From assembly GCF_003602235.1 (NCBI RefSeq), contig NZ_QZVS01000089.1:62001-126000 (forward strand): DNA of 64,000 nucleotides. Reading direction: 5' to 3'. The stretch's first letter is position 1, and each line of letters starts with the position of its first letter. The translations under genes were made by a program, and so were the position numbers. This DNA comes from Cryobacterium melibiosiphilum (lineage in GTDB: Bacteria > Actinomycetota > Actinomycetes > Actinomycetales > Microbacteriaceae). Below the pieces are notes generated by a model. The model did no database searches. It was not told the DNA's origin and worked only from the letters and a program-made list of their open reading frames with translations. This document shows positions 7,973-15,777 of this stretch, piece by piece.

Positions 7973-8515
7973 ATGACTCACGTGGGAATGCTGAATGCCG
8001 GGGCGACCGACTCGCTCGCTGACAGCATCCGTGGCGCGGGCCTGAAGGTGACGGCGCCCCGGCTGGCCGTCATGCGGGCCCTCACGGATGCCCCGCACTC
8101 GAGTGCCGACGGCGTCTTCAACGCCGTGCGCATCGAGTTGCCGACCACCTCGCTGCAGGCCGTTTATGGTGTGCTGACCGCCTTCGTCACCTCCGGCCTC
8201 GTGCGCAAGCTCGAACCGGCAGGGTCGAGTGCTCTTTTCGAGCGCCGGGTCGGCGACAATCATCACCACCTCGTCTGTACTCGGTGCAGCACCGTGCACG
8301 ACGTGGACTGCGCGATCGGTGCCGCTCCCTGCCTCCTGCCCTCCGACAATGCCGGTTTCACCGTGCACGCCGCCGAGGTCACCTACTGGGGCCTCTGCCC
8401 CGACTGCCAGCTGGCCCTCGCCGTCGAAGCGGCCGCAGAGGCCGTCGACGATTCCGCAGCCGTCGACGATTCCGCAGCCGTCGACGATTCCACTGAGCGG
8501 ATGCTTCCCGCCTGA
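7973..8515 (+). CDS. Fur-family regulator, peroxide-responsive (FurA/CatR-like)
   Basis: A 180-residue metalloregulator. The N-terminal HTH is [15 protein letters not shown] through [13 protein letters not shown], followed by the metal-binding HHHLVCTRC and two CxxC pairs (CTRC near 103 and CPDC near 143), which form a structural zinc site in the family. The catalase gene 67 bases downstream points to a FurA/CatR-type peroxide sensor rather than an iron-only Fur. The C terminus is extended by an acidic AAVDDS tail encoded by an 18-bp tandem repeat. ATG 7973 follows a GGTGGT SD-like run. Confidence 0.87.
   Translation: MTHVGMLNAGATDSLADSIRGAGLKVTAPRLAVMRALTDAPHSSADGVFNAVRIELPTTSLQAVYGVLTAFVTSGLVRKLEPAGSSALFERRVGDNHHHLVCTRCSTVHDVDCAIGAAPCLLPSDNAGFTVHAAEVTYWGLCPDCQLALAVEAAAEAVDDSAAVDDSAAVDDSTERMLPA
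8441..8494 (+). repeat. Three tandem 18-bp repeats in the Fur-type gene
   Basis: The unit GCCGTCGACGATTCCGCA begins at 8441, 8459 and 8477 (the third copy is diverged at its end). It encodes repeated A-V-D-D-S-A near the C terminus. Copy number could vary by slippage without breaking the frame. Confidence 0.95.
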
Positions 8516-8582
8516 AGCGGGCCCCCACCTTTCCCCGTCTATCGCCACGCGCACCATGCTGAACCGAGCACTAAGGAGCACC

Positions 8583-10064
8583 ATGCCTATCGAGCCCACT
8601 ACCCCGGTGACAACCACGCAGACGGGAACGCCCGTCGCCAGCGACGCCCACTCCCTGACCGTCGGCACCGACGGCGTCACCGCGCTGCACGACCGTTACC
8701 TTGTCGAAAAGCTCGCTCAGTTCAACCGGGAGCGTATCCCGGAGCGCATCGTGCACGCCAAGGGCGGCGGAGCCCACGGCCAGTTCGTCGTGACCGGCGA
8801 CGTCTCGAAGTACACCCGCGCGGCGCTCTTCCAGCCCGGAACCGTCACCGACACCCTCCAGCGTTTCTCCAGCGTCGCCGGCGAGCAGGGCAGTCCCGAC
8901 ACCTGGCGCGATGTGCGCGGCTTCTCGGTGAAGTTCTATACCACCGAGGGCAACTACGACATCGTCGGCAACAACACCCCCGTCTTCTTCATCCGCGACG
9001 GCATCAAGTTCCCCGACTTCATCCACTCGCAGAAGCGCCTGCCGGGATCTGGCCTCCGCGACGCGACCATGCAGTGGGACTTCTGGACCCTGTCCCCGGA
9101 GTCCGCGCACCAGGTCACCTACCTGATGGGCGACCGCGGCCTGCCCGTCTCCTGGCGCACGATGCCCGGCTTCGGCTCGCACACCTACCAGTGGATCAAC
9201 GCCGAGGGCGAGCGTTTCTGGGTCAAGTACCACTTCGAGTCCAACCAGGGCAACATCGAAATGGACGGCACCGAGGCCGAGCTCATCGCCGGCGGCGACG
9301 CCGACCACTACCGTCGCGACCTCTACGAGGCCATCGACAAGGGAGACTTCCCCTCCTGGAACGTCTCGGTGCAGGTCATGAGCTACGAAGAGGGCAAGAC
9401 CTACCGTTTCAACCCCTTCGACGTGACCAAGGTCTGGCCGCACGCGGACTTCCCGCTGATCCCCGTCGGAACCCACACCCTCAACCGCAACCCGGCCAAC
9501 TTCTTCGCCGAGATCGAGCAGGCCGCGTTCTCGCCCGCCAACCTGGTTCCCGGCATCGCCGCGAGCCCCGACAAGATGCTCATGGCCCGCATCTTCTCCT
9601 ACCCCGACGCGCAGCGTTACCGCGTGGGCACCAACTACAACCAGTTGCCGGTCAACGCGCCGCAGTCTGCCGTCAACAATTACTCGGCGGATGGCGCGGC
9701 GCGCTACCACTTCAACGCCGCGACCACCCCGAACTACGCCCCGAACTCGCTCGGCGGCCCCGTGGCCGACGCGGCGGTCGCCGGCGAGGGCTCGTGGGAG
9801 AACGACGGCAGCCTCCTGCAGTCCGCCGCCGCCCTGCGCAGCGAGGACAGTGACTTCGGCCAGGCCGGAACGCTCTACCGCGACGTCTATGACGACGCCG
9901 CCAAGGCTCGGTTCCTCGACACCATCACCGGTGCCATCAGCGGCGTGACCCGCCCCGAGGTCACCGAGCGTGCCATCTGGTACTGGACGAGCGTGGATGC
10001 CGAGCTCGGCGCGAAGCTGCGTGCGAACCTTGCACTGTTCGCGGCCGCCGACGCCATCGTCTAG
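8583..10064 (+). CDS. katA: Monofunctional heme catalase (clade 3-like small subunit)
   Basis: A 493-residue cytosolic catalase that dismutates hydrogen peroxide. The distal His lies in [12 protein letters not shown] (about 58), the distal Asn in GNNTPVFF (about 130), and the proximal heme Tyr in [14 protein letters not shown] (about 340). Length fits small-subunit catalases. ATG 8583 has a strong AAGGAG SD. It lies directly behind the Fur-type regulator, probably in the same transcript, and is closed by a strong hairpin at 10086-10120. The katA symbol denotes the family, not a proven orthologue. Confidence 0.95.
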   Translation: MPIEPTTPVTTTQTGTPVASDAHSLTVGTDGVTALHDRYLVEKLAQFNRERIPERIVHAKGGGAHGQFVVTGDVSKYTRAALFQPGTVTDTLQRFSSVAGEQGSPDTWRDVRGFSVKFYTTEGNYDIVGNNTPVFFIRDGIKFPDFIHSQKRLPGSGLRDATMQWDFWTLSPESAHQVTYLMGDRGLPVSWRTMPGFGSHTYQWINAEGERFWVKYHFESNQGNIEMDGTEAELIAGGDADHYRRDLYEAIDKGDFPSWNVSVQVMSYEEGKTYRFNPFDVTKVWPHADFPLIPVGTHTLNRNPANFFAEIEQAAFSPANLVPGIAASPDKMLMARIFSYPDAQRYRVGTNYNQLPVNAPQSAVNNYSADGAARYHFNAATTPNYAPNSLGGPVADAAVAGEGSWENDGSLLQSAAALRSEDSDFGQAGTLYRDVYDDAAKARFLDTITGAISGVTRPEVTERAIWYWTSVDAELGAKLRANLALFAAADAIV

Positions 10065-10085
10065 TTTCGGTTCGTTTCACCCGCA

Positions 10086-10125
10086 GCCGGGTCGCCGCCT
10101 CACTTGAGCGGCGGCCCGGCCGTTT
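10086..10125 (+). terminator. Terminator hairpin after catalase
   Basis: GCCGGGTCGCCGC (10086-10098) pairs with GCGGCGGCCCGGC (10108-10120), with one mismatched pair, around a 9-base loop. A short CGTTTGT follows. It lies 20 bases after the catalase stop. Confidence 0.8.
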
Positions 10126-10149
10126 GTATCAAAACAGTGCTGGCGTTAA

Positions 10150-10168
10150 TTAGGTAAGGCATGCCATA
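10150..10168. promoter_or_regulatory. IdeR/DtxR-like iron box before the siderophore locus
   Basis: TTAGGTAAGGCATGCCATA matches 13 of 19 positions of the DtxR/IdeR consensus (TTAGGTTAGGCTAACCTAA, from memory) and lies 8 bases upstream of the ATG. With the iron-uptake genes behind it, iron-dependent repression is likely. The half-site-like motif at 10128-10141 lies next to it. Confidence 0.65.
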
Positions 10169-10176
10169 CTTAGGTC

Positions 10177-11172
10177 ATGCTAACTTCGACGATCGCGTCC
10201 GCTGTGCCCAGCCCGGTACCCGCCCTCGTCGGGGGTCAACCCTCGCCCAGTGTCCGGCCCAGTTTTCGGCCCTATGACGTGTCCGTTGCGGCCGTCACGC
10301 GCCTGTCCGACAACTTCACTCGCGTCACCTTTACCGGCGCCGAGTTGCACGAATTCGGCACCGCCGGGCTCGACCAGCGCATCAAGATCGTGCTGCCCCT
10401 GCCCGAGATCGGCCTCGCGCATTTTCCTCGTTGCACGGCCTGGTATGAGGCCTGGCGCAACCTGCCTGACGGCCTGCGCAACCCGATCCGCACCTACACC
10501 GTGCGTGCGGTGCGCCCGGAGCGCCACGAGATCGACATCGATTTCGTGATGCACGGCGACCGCGGGCCGGCCTCGTGCTGGGTGTCCACGGCATCCGTCG
10601 GCGACTGCCTGACCATCGTCGGCCCCGACGAGCGCGGTGAGAACCCCCGCATCGGCATCGAATGGCGACCGGGCGCCGCCCGCACCCTGCTGATCGCCGG
10701 CGACGAAACCGCCGCCCCCGCGGTCTGCTCCATCCTGGCGAGCCTGCCCCGTGACGCGGTCGGCTGCGCGTTCATCGAGGTTCCGCACGCGAGCGACGCG
10801 CAGCCGACGGATGCCCCCGCCGGCGTTCACGTGACCTGGCTGGCCCGATCCGCGGCCGGCCACGGCGCCGCCCTCGACGGCGCGGTCCGCACCTGGACCG
10901 CCGGTTTCCTCACCGACCACCACGCGAGCGCACGGGCGGCCCGCGCCGAACTGGCCGAGCTCGACCTGGACCGCGACATTCTCTGGGACATCCCCGCGGA
11001 ACCGGTCGCCGTCGACGACGCCGGCCTCAGCGGGCACCTCTACGCCTGGCTCGCCGGTGAAGCCAGCGTGATCAAGGGCCTGCGCCGTTTTCTCGTGACC
11101 GACACCGGCGTCGACCGCCGCCAGGTGGCCTTCATGGGCTACTGGCGCGACGGTCGCGCCGAGCACGCCTGA
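10177..11172 (+). CDS. Siderophore-interacting protein (FAD-binding ferric-siderophore reductase)
   Basis: A 331-residue protein of the SIP/ViuB family, which reduces ferric siderophores in the cytosol to release iron. It has an N-terminal FAD-binding barrel with IRTYTVR, HGDRGPASCWVSTAS and GPDERGE, then an NAD(P)-binding half with LLIGDET-like LLIAGDETAAPAV. The C-terminal HLYAWLAGEASVIKGLRRFL and GYWRDGRAEH are family hallmarks. It is the first gene of the iron-uptake group, directly behind an IdeR-like box. Confidence 0.93.
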   Translation: MLTSTIASAVPSPVPALVGGQPSPSVRPSFRPYDVSVAAVTRLSDNFTRVTFTGAELHEFGTAGLDQRIKIVLPLPEIGLAHFPRCTAWYEAWRNLPDGLRNPIRTYTVRAVRPERHEIDIDFVMHGDRGPASCWVSTASVGDCLTIVGPDERGENPRIGIEWRPGAARTLLIAGDETAAPAVCSILASLPRDAVGCAFIEVPHASDAQPTDAPAGVHVTWLARSAAGHGAALDGAVRTWTAGFLTDHHASARAARAELAELDLDRDILWDIPAEPVAVDDAGLSGHLYAWLAGEASVIKGLRRFLVTDTGVDRRQVAFMGYWRDGRAEHA

Positions 11173-11268
11173 CTTTCTCCCGCACCAACAGATGCGCCGC
11201 CCACTGTGGGGCGACGCCACGCATAACGCGCATCCGCTTCGGCGGTGTCGCATCCCGAAAGGAAACCC

Positions 11269-12315
11269 GTGCGCACGCACTTGACCCGCCCCGCCCGCAC
11301 CCGAGGCGTCGCCCTCGCCGTCGGCCTGACGACGAGCGCCCTGCTGCTGGCCGGCTGCTCGAGCAGCCCCGCCGCCGACAGCGACACCGCCGACGTCGCA
11401 GCCAGCGGTGCCTTCCCCGTCACCATTGAGAGCGCGCTCGGTGACGCCGTGATCGAGAGCGCCCCGCAGCGCATCGTCACGATCGGCTGGGCCTCGGCCG
11501 ACACCGCGATCGCCCTCGGCACCACGCCCGTCGGCGTGGAGTCCGCCACCTGGGGCGGCAACGCCGACCTGCAGTTCCCCTGGGTCGCCGACGCTGTCGA
11601 AGCCGCCGGTGACGAACTGCCGGAGGTCTTCAACGTCTACCCTGAAGTCGACATCGAAGCCATCCTGGCCCTCGAACCCGATCTCGTGCTCGCCCCGCAG
11701 TCCGGCATCAGCGCCGAAGACTTCGCGACGCTGAGCGAGATCGCCCCCACCGTCGCGTACCCGGGTGACCCCTGGGCCACCGCCTGGGACGACCAGATCG
11801 ACATCATCGGCAAGGCCCTCGGCAAGTCCGCGGAGGCCACCGAGCTGATCAATGACATCGACACCCAGCTGGCGGATGCCGCGGCCGCCAACCCGGAGTT
11901 CGCCGACCTCAGCTATGCCTACGTCTACGCCGCCGTGCCTGGCGAGCTTGCCTTCTACCAAGCCGGCGACGCGCGCGTCGACGTGATCTCGGGCCTCGGC
12001 CTGAAGCTCGACGACACCGTCGCCGCGACCCCCGTCACCGAGGGTACCTTCACCGCGATCGTGGGACTCGAGCAGGCCGACCTGCTCGACGACGTCGACG
12101 TGCTCTTCACCTGGTTCAACGACGAGGCCAACGAGACCGAGATCGAGTCGCAGCCCCTGTTCGCCCAGATTCCCGCCGTCGAGCGCGGCTCCTACCTGCC
12201 GAACGTCGACAACCAGCTCGCCATGGCCTCCGGCCTGGTCACGCCGCTGAGCGTGCCGTGGGCGCTCGACAAGTACGTGCCGATGATCAAGGAAGCGGCC
12301 GCGCTCGTCGAGTAG
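11269..12315 (+). CDS. Iron-siderophore ABC transporter substrate-binding lipoprotein
   Basis: A 348-residue periplasmic-binding-protein-type lipoprotein (FecB/FepB class). A signal peptide with lipobox LLLAGCSS anchors it to the membrane. The domain starts around PQRIVTIGWASADTAIALG and includes YPEVDIEAILALEPDLVLAPQ, typical of helical-backbone metal receptors. GTG 11269 is chosen because AAAGGAAA lies just upstream; an in-frame ATG at 11245 lacks an SD. Two FecCD permeases and an ATPase follow. Confidence 0.93.
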   Translation: MRTHLTRPARTRGVALAVGLTTSALLLAGCSSSPAADSDTADVAASGAFPVTIESALGDAVIESAPQRIVTIGWASADTAIALGTTPVGVESATWGGNADLQFPWVADAVEAAGDELPEVFNVYPEVDIEAILALEPDLVLAPQSGISAEDFATLSEIAPTVAYPGDPWATAWDDQIDIIGKALGKSAEATELINDIDTQLADAAAANPEFADLSYAYVYAAVPGELAFYQAGDARVDVISGLGLKLDDTVAATPVTEGTFTAIVGLEQADLLDDVDVLFTWFNDEANETEIESQPLFAQIPAVERGSYLPNVDNQLAMASGLVTPLSVPWALDKYVPMIKEAAALVE

Positions 12316-12330
12316 CCCCGAGCAGCCAGC

Positions 12331-12363
12331 GAACCACCAGATGACAGAGAACCACCAGATGAC
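12331..12363 (+). repeat. 18-bp tandem duplication carrying two start codons
   Basis: GAACCACCAGATGAC occurs at 12331-12345 and again at 12349-12363, an 18-bp period. Each copy carries an in-frame ATG (12341 and 12359) for the first permease, so the start codon itself is duplicated. Neither has a strong SD. Confidence 0.9.
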
Positions 12364-13414
12364 CCTCGCCCCGCGGCTCGCCGCGCGAACAGCCTCCGCT
12401 TCCCCGGGCACCGCCCCGGTGAAGCGCAGTCTGTCGCGCCGCGCCGCGGGGCTCCTGGTGATCGCCCTGCTGCTGGCCTTCACGGTGCTGCTCAGCCTCG
12501 CCGTGGGCAACAAGTACATCCCGCTCGGCGACGTCTGGACCGCGCTCGTGAATCCCGGCGACAGCTACGCGCAGACCGTCGTCGACAGCCGCATCCCGCG
12601 CACGGTGCTCGGCCTGCTCGTGGGCGCCAGCCTCGCCGTCGCCGGCGCCGTGATGCAGGGCCTGACCCGCAACCCGCTCGGCGACCCCGGCCTGTTCGGG
12701 GTCAACGCGGGGGCAGCGGCCGCCGTGGTGCTGGCCACGGCTTTTCTCGGTGTCGGCGCGGTCGGCTCCAACGTGTGGGTGGCCCTGCCGGGCGCGTTCA
12801 TCGCCGTCGCCGTCGTCTACCTGATCGGCGGCGGTGGCGGCCGATCGTCACCGATTCGGCTGGTGCTGGCCGGGGTCGTCGTGACGGCCGTGCTCGCCGC
12901 CCTGGTCTCGGCAATCACCCTGAGCCTGCCCGGCGTTTTCGACAGCTACCGGTACTGGGCGGTCGGGTCGCTCGCCGGCCGCAACCCGCAGGTGATTCTC
13001 GACGTGCTGCCCTTCATCCTTGTCGGGCTCCTGATCGCCCTCGCCCTGTCCGGACCGCTGAACGCCCTCGCCCTCGGCGACGACCTGGCCCAGACCCTCG
13101 GTGTGAAAGTGGGCCGCACCCGGCTGCTGGGCGCACTGGCCACGACCCTCCTCTGCGCCGCCGCCACGGCCGCCGTCGGCCCGATCGGTTTCGTCGGACT
13201 GGCCGTGCCTCACGTCGTACGGTCGGTGACCGGCAGTGACCATCGCTGGCTGCTGCCCTACTGCCTGCTCGCCGGCCCGGTGCTGCTGCTCGGCGCCGAC
13301 GTGCTCGGCCGCGTCATCGTGAGCCCGGCCGAACTGATGGTGGGCATCATCACCGCGTTCGTCGGCGCGCCCATCCTGCTGCTCGCCGTGCGCCGCATGA
13401 AGGTACCGGCATGA
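12341..13414 (+). CDS. FecCD-family iron-siderophore ABC permease 1
   Basis: A 357-residue integral membrane protein with about nine to ten TM helices. Typical FecCD blocks are present: SRIPRTVLGLLVGASLAVAG, MQGLTRNPLGDPGLFGVNAG, and GPIGFVGLAVPH followed by LLPYCLLAGPVLLLGAD. It forms the translocation channel with the second permease. Start ATG 12341 or 12359, because a small tandem duplication provides both. Its stop overlaps the start of the next permease (ATGA). Confidence 0.93.
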   Translation: MTENHQMTLAPRLAARTASASPGTAPVKRSLSRRAAGLLVIALLLAFTVLLSLAVGNKYIPLGDVWTALVNPGDSYAQTVVDSRIPRTVLGLLVGASLAVAGAVMQGLTRNPLGDPGLFGVNAGAAAAVVLATAFLGVGAVGSNVWVALPGAFIAVAVVYLIGGGGGRSSPIRLVLAGVVVTAVLAALVSAITLSLPGVFDSYRYWAVGSLAGRNPQVILDVLPFILVGLLIALALSGPLNALALGDDLAQTLGVKVGRTRLLGALATTLLCAAATAAVGPIGFVGLAVPHVVRSVTGSDHRWLLPYCLLAGPVLLLGADVLGRVIVSPAELMVGIITAFVGAPILLLAVRRMKVPA

Positions 13415-14505
13415 CCGGCACGACCGCGACTCGCCGGTCCACGGCGCCGAACGGCGCCCTCGCCAGCGGAGCCACACCGGCAGCAACCCTGCGCCTCGGC
13501 CACTGGCTGAGCCTGCCGGTGCGCCGGCGCAGCCTCATCGTCGCCGCAAGCCTGGTGGCCGCCCTGCTCGTCGTGGCGCTGCTCACCATCAGCCTCGGCC
13601 GCCTCGGCGTCGCCCCGGCCGAGATCGTGGCGACGATCCTCGGCCAGGGCGCCGGCACCGACCGCATCGTCTGGGGCACCATCCGAGGACCGCGACTGAT
13701 CGTCGCCGTCGCCGCGGGCGCCGCGCTCGGCATCGCCGGCACGCTGTTCCAGACCGTCACCCGCAACCCCCTCGGCAGCCCGGACGTGATCGGGCTCTCC
13801 GCCGGCGCGGCCGCCGGGGCCGCGGCCTTCGGCGTGCTCTGGACGGGTATCCTGCCCCAGCCCGTCGGCGCTCTGATCGGCGCCTCTGCCGCAATGCTGC
13901 TCGTCTACCTGGCGACCGGCCGCGGGTTCGCGTCGCCCGGCCGAATGCTGCTCGCCGGCATCGGGGTGTCTGCCGTAGCGCTGGCGTTCGTGGAATTCGT
14001 CATCGTGCGGGTCGGCCGCGAGGAGGCCATCACCCTCGCCGCCTATCTGAGCGGCACCCTCGCCTCCCGGTCGTGGCAGCACGCCGCCACCATCTGGCTG
14101 TGCCTGGTAGTGCTCGCCCCCTTCGCCCTCGCCCTCAGCCGTCGGCTGCAGCTCGTGGAAATGGGCGATGATCAGGCGGATGCCCTCGGTGCCGGCAGCT
14201 CCCGCACCCGGCTCTTCTCGGTGCTGGTCTCCATCGGCCTGGCGACCGCGGCCGTGAACGTGGTCGGCCCGATCGGGTTCATCGCCCTCACCGCCCCCCA
14301 GATTGCCCGGCGGCTCACCCGCGCTGCCGGGCCCAATGTCGTCATGTCCGCCCTGACCGGGGCACTGCTGTTGTGCCTGGCGGACCTGCTCACCCAACAG
14401 TCGCCGCTGCCGGTGCAACTGCCCGTCGGCGTGCTCACCGCGCTGATCGGCGGGCTCTACCTCGGCTACCTGTTGCTCGGCCAGTGGAAGAAAGGATCCC
14501 TCTGA
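13411..14505 (+). CDS. FecCD-family iron-siderophore ABC permease 2
   Basis: A 364-residue partner permease. Hallmarks are RGPRLIVAVAAGAALGIAG, FQTVTRNPLGSPDVIGLSAG and GPIGFIALTAPQIARRL. A hydrophilic N-terminal tail of about 40 residues precedes the first TM helix. It starts within the stop of permease 1 (4-base overlap) and ends in TGATG shared with the ATPase gene, so the three are translationally coupled and likely made in fixed ratio. Confidence 0.93.
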   Translation: MTGTTATRRSTAPNGALASGATPAATLRLGHWLSLPVRRRSLIVAASLVAALLVVALLTISLGRLGVAPAEIVATILGQGAGTDRIVWGTIRGPRLIVAVAAGAALGIAGTLFQTVTRNPLGSPDVIGLSAGAAAGAAAFGVLWTGILPQPVGALIGASAAMLLVYLATGRGFASPGRMLLAGIGVSAVALAFVEFVIVRVGREEAITLAAYLSGTLASRSWQHAATIWLCLVVLAPFALALSRRLQLVEMGDDQADALGAGSSRTRLFSVLVSIGLATAAVNVVGPIGFIALTAPQIARRLTRAAGPNVVMSALTGALLLCLADLLTQQSPLPVQLPVGVLTALIGGLYLGYLLLGQWKKGSL

Positions 14506-15359
14506 TGAACACGTATTCGCCGACGCCCGACTCGCCGCAGACTGACGGCGGCCGTTCCCGTTTGGCCGCGCAGAACCTGGTGCTGGCATACAACCACACC
14601 GTGATCGTCGACGACCTCACCCTCGACCTGCCCGACGGCGGCTTCACGGTGATCATCGGGCCAAACGCCTGCGGCAAGTCCACCCTGCTCAAGGCGCTCT
14701 CGCGCACCCTCACCCCGGCATCCGGCAGCGCGCTGCTCGACGGGGTGCCGATCACGGCGATCAAGAGCAAAAAGGTCGCCCGCCAGCTGGCGATGCTGCC
14801 GCAGAGCCCGATCGCGCCCGAGGCCATCACCGTGCGCGACCTCGTGGGCCGCGGCCGCTACCCGCACCAAACCCTGCTGCGGCAGTGGTCGAACGCCGAC
14901 GCGGTGGCCGTCAACGAGGCCCTCGCGGCGACGAGCATTACCAACCTGGCCGACCGCTACGTGTCCGAACTGTCCGGCGGTCAGCGCCAGCGTGCCTGGA
15001 TCGCCATGGTGCTCGCCCAGCAGACCGAACTGCTGCTGCTCGACGAGCCCACCACCTTCCTCGACATCGCGCACCAGTACGAGGTGCTCGAATTGTGCTC
15101 GCGGCTGCACGCCGCGGGCCGCACACTCGTGGTGGTGCTGCACGACCTCAACCAGGCCGCCCGGTACGCCAGCCACCTCGTGGTGATGAAGGACGGCGCG
15201 GTCGTGGCCCAGGGAAACCCCGGGGAGGTGCTCACGGCCGAACTGGTTGAGTCGGTGTTCGGATTGCCCTGTGTGGTGGTGGCCGACCCGGAAACCGGAA
15301 CCCCGATGGTGGTTCCGAAGGCCGGAGCCTCCCGCCCGCTGGAGTCAGTGTTGGTCTGA
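14505..15359 (+). CDS. Iron-siderophore ABC transporter ATP-binding protein
   Basis: A 284-residue FepC/FhuC-type ATPase. Walker A is GPNACGKST, followed by the Q-loop MLPQSP, the ABC signature LSGGQRQRAWIAMVLAQ, Walker B LLLLDEPTTFLD and the switch His in VVLHDLNQA. It energises the two permeases. ATG 14505 overlaps the previous stop by one base and has an AAAGGA SD. Its stop lies inside a 20-bp tandem repeat shared with the convergent gene. Confidence 0.96.
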   Translation: MNTYSPTPDSPQTDGGRSRLAAQNLVLAYNHTVIVDDLTLDLPDGGFTVIIGPNACGKSTLLKALSRTLTPASGSALLDGVPITAIKSKKVARQLAMLPQSPIAPEAITVRDLVGRGRYPHQTLLRQWSNADAVAVNEALAATSITNLADRYVSELSGGQRQRAWIAMVLAQQTELLLLDEPTTFLDIAHQYEVLELCSRLHAAGRTLVVVLHDLNQAARYASHLVVMKDGAVVAQGNPGEVLTAELVESVFGLPCVVVADPETGTPMVVPKAGASRPLESVLV

Positions 15360-15383
15360 CCCCGTCAGTGCTGGTCTGACCCC
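15344..15383. repeat. 20-bp tandem duplication at a convergent gene junction
   Basis: GTCAGTGTTGGTCTGACCCC (15344-15363) is repeated at 15364-15383 with one difference. Each copy contains GTCAG...CTGAC, a small hairpin. The first copy supplies the TGA of the ATPase (15357-15359) and the second the TGA of the minus-strand gene (15365-15367), so both genes end in copies of the same repeat. Confidence 0.9.
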
Positions 15384-15748
15384 TGGGAGGCGCGCAGATA
15401 GCCGCCCTTCTCCAGCCCGGCCTCAACCTCGAAGCGGTTGTGCAGCGGGTCGCGCCCGGCCACCAGGTAGAGCAGCGGAAAGACCATGCCGTAGCGCTGC
15501 CACTGCCGTTTGTGCACGGCCTCGTGTTCGAGCACAGCCGCGCTCACAGTGTGCCCGGTGAGGTAACAGCCGCCGACGCAGCTGCCGCCGCGACCGAAGG
15601 TCCAGGTCGGCATGCCGCGAAAGACCCAGAGGCCGTTTCGGCGCTGCACCCGGCCCGTGCTCCAGATCGAGCCCCAGACCAGCCCGACCAGGGTTGCGTA
15701 GAGGTAGCCGGCCCGGCTGATCGGGGAGTCGAACAGAATGCGTCTCAT
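15365..15748 (-). CDS. Conserved hypothetical protein with HExxH motif
   Basis: 127 residues. The N-terminal half has one hydrophobic segment (AGYLYATLVGLVWGSIWS). The centre has LEHEAVHKRQWQRYG, a textbook HExxH zinc-metallopeptidase helix, and a later FEVEAGLEKGGY may supply a third ligand. It could be a minimal membrane-tethered zincin-like protein; a catalytic role is unproven. It lies 29 bases downstream of the flavin reductase on the same strand and may share its transcript. It has no strong SD and a moderately Cys-rich centre (SCVGGC). Confidence 0.7.
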   Translation of the reverse strand: MRRILFDSPISRAGYLYATLVGLVWGSIWSTGRVQRRNGLWVFRGMPTWTFGRGGSCVGGCYLTGHTVSAAVLEHEAVHKRQWQRYGMVFPLLYLVAGRDPLHNRFEVEAGLEKGGYLRASQGSDQH

Positions 15749-15777
15749 GGCTCTACGCTACGGCCCGATGCGGGGAC

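Noticed and set aside
10180..12519. A 779-codon minus-strand ORF over the siderophore genes
   Set aside because: It is antisense to three well-identified genes, has low-complexity composition and no motif.
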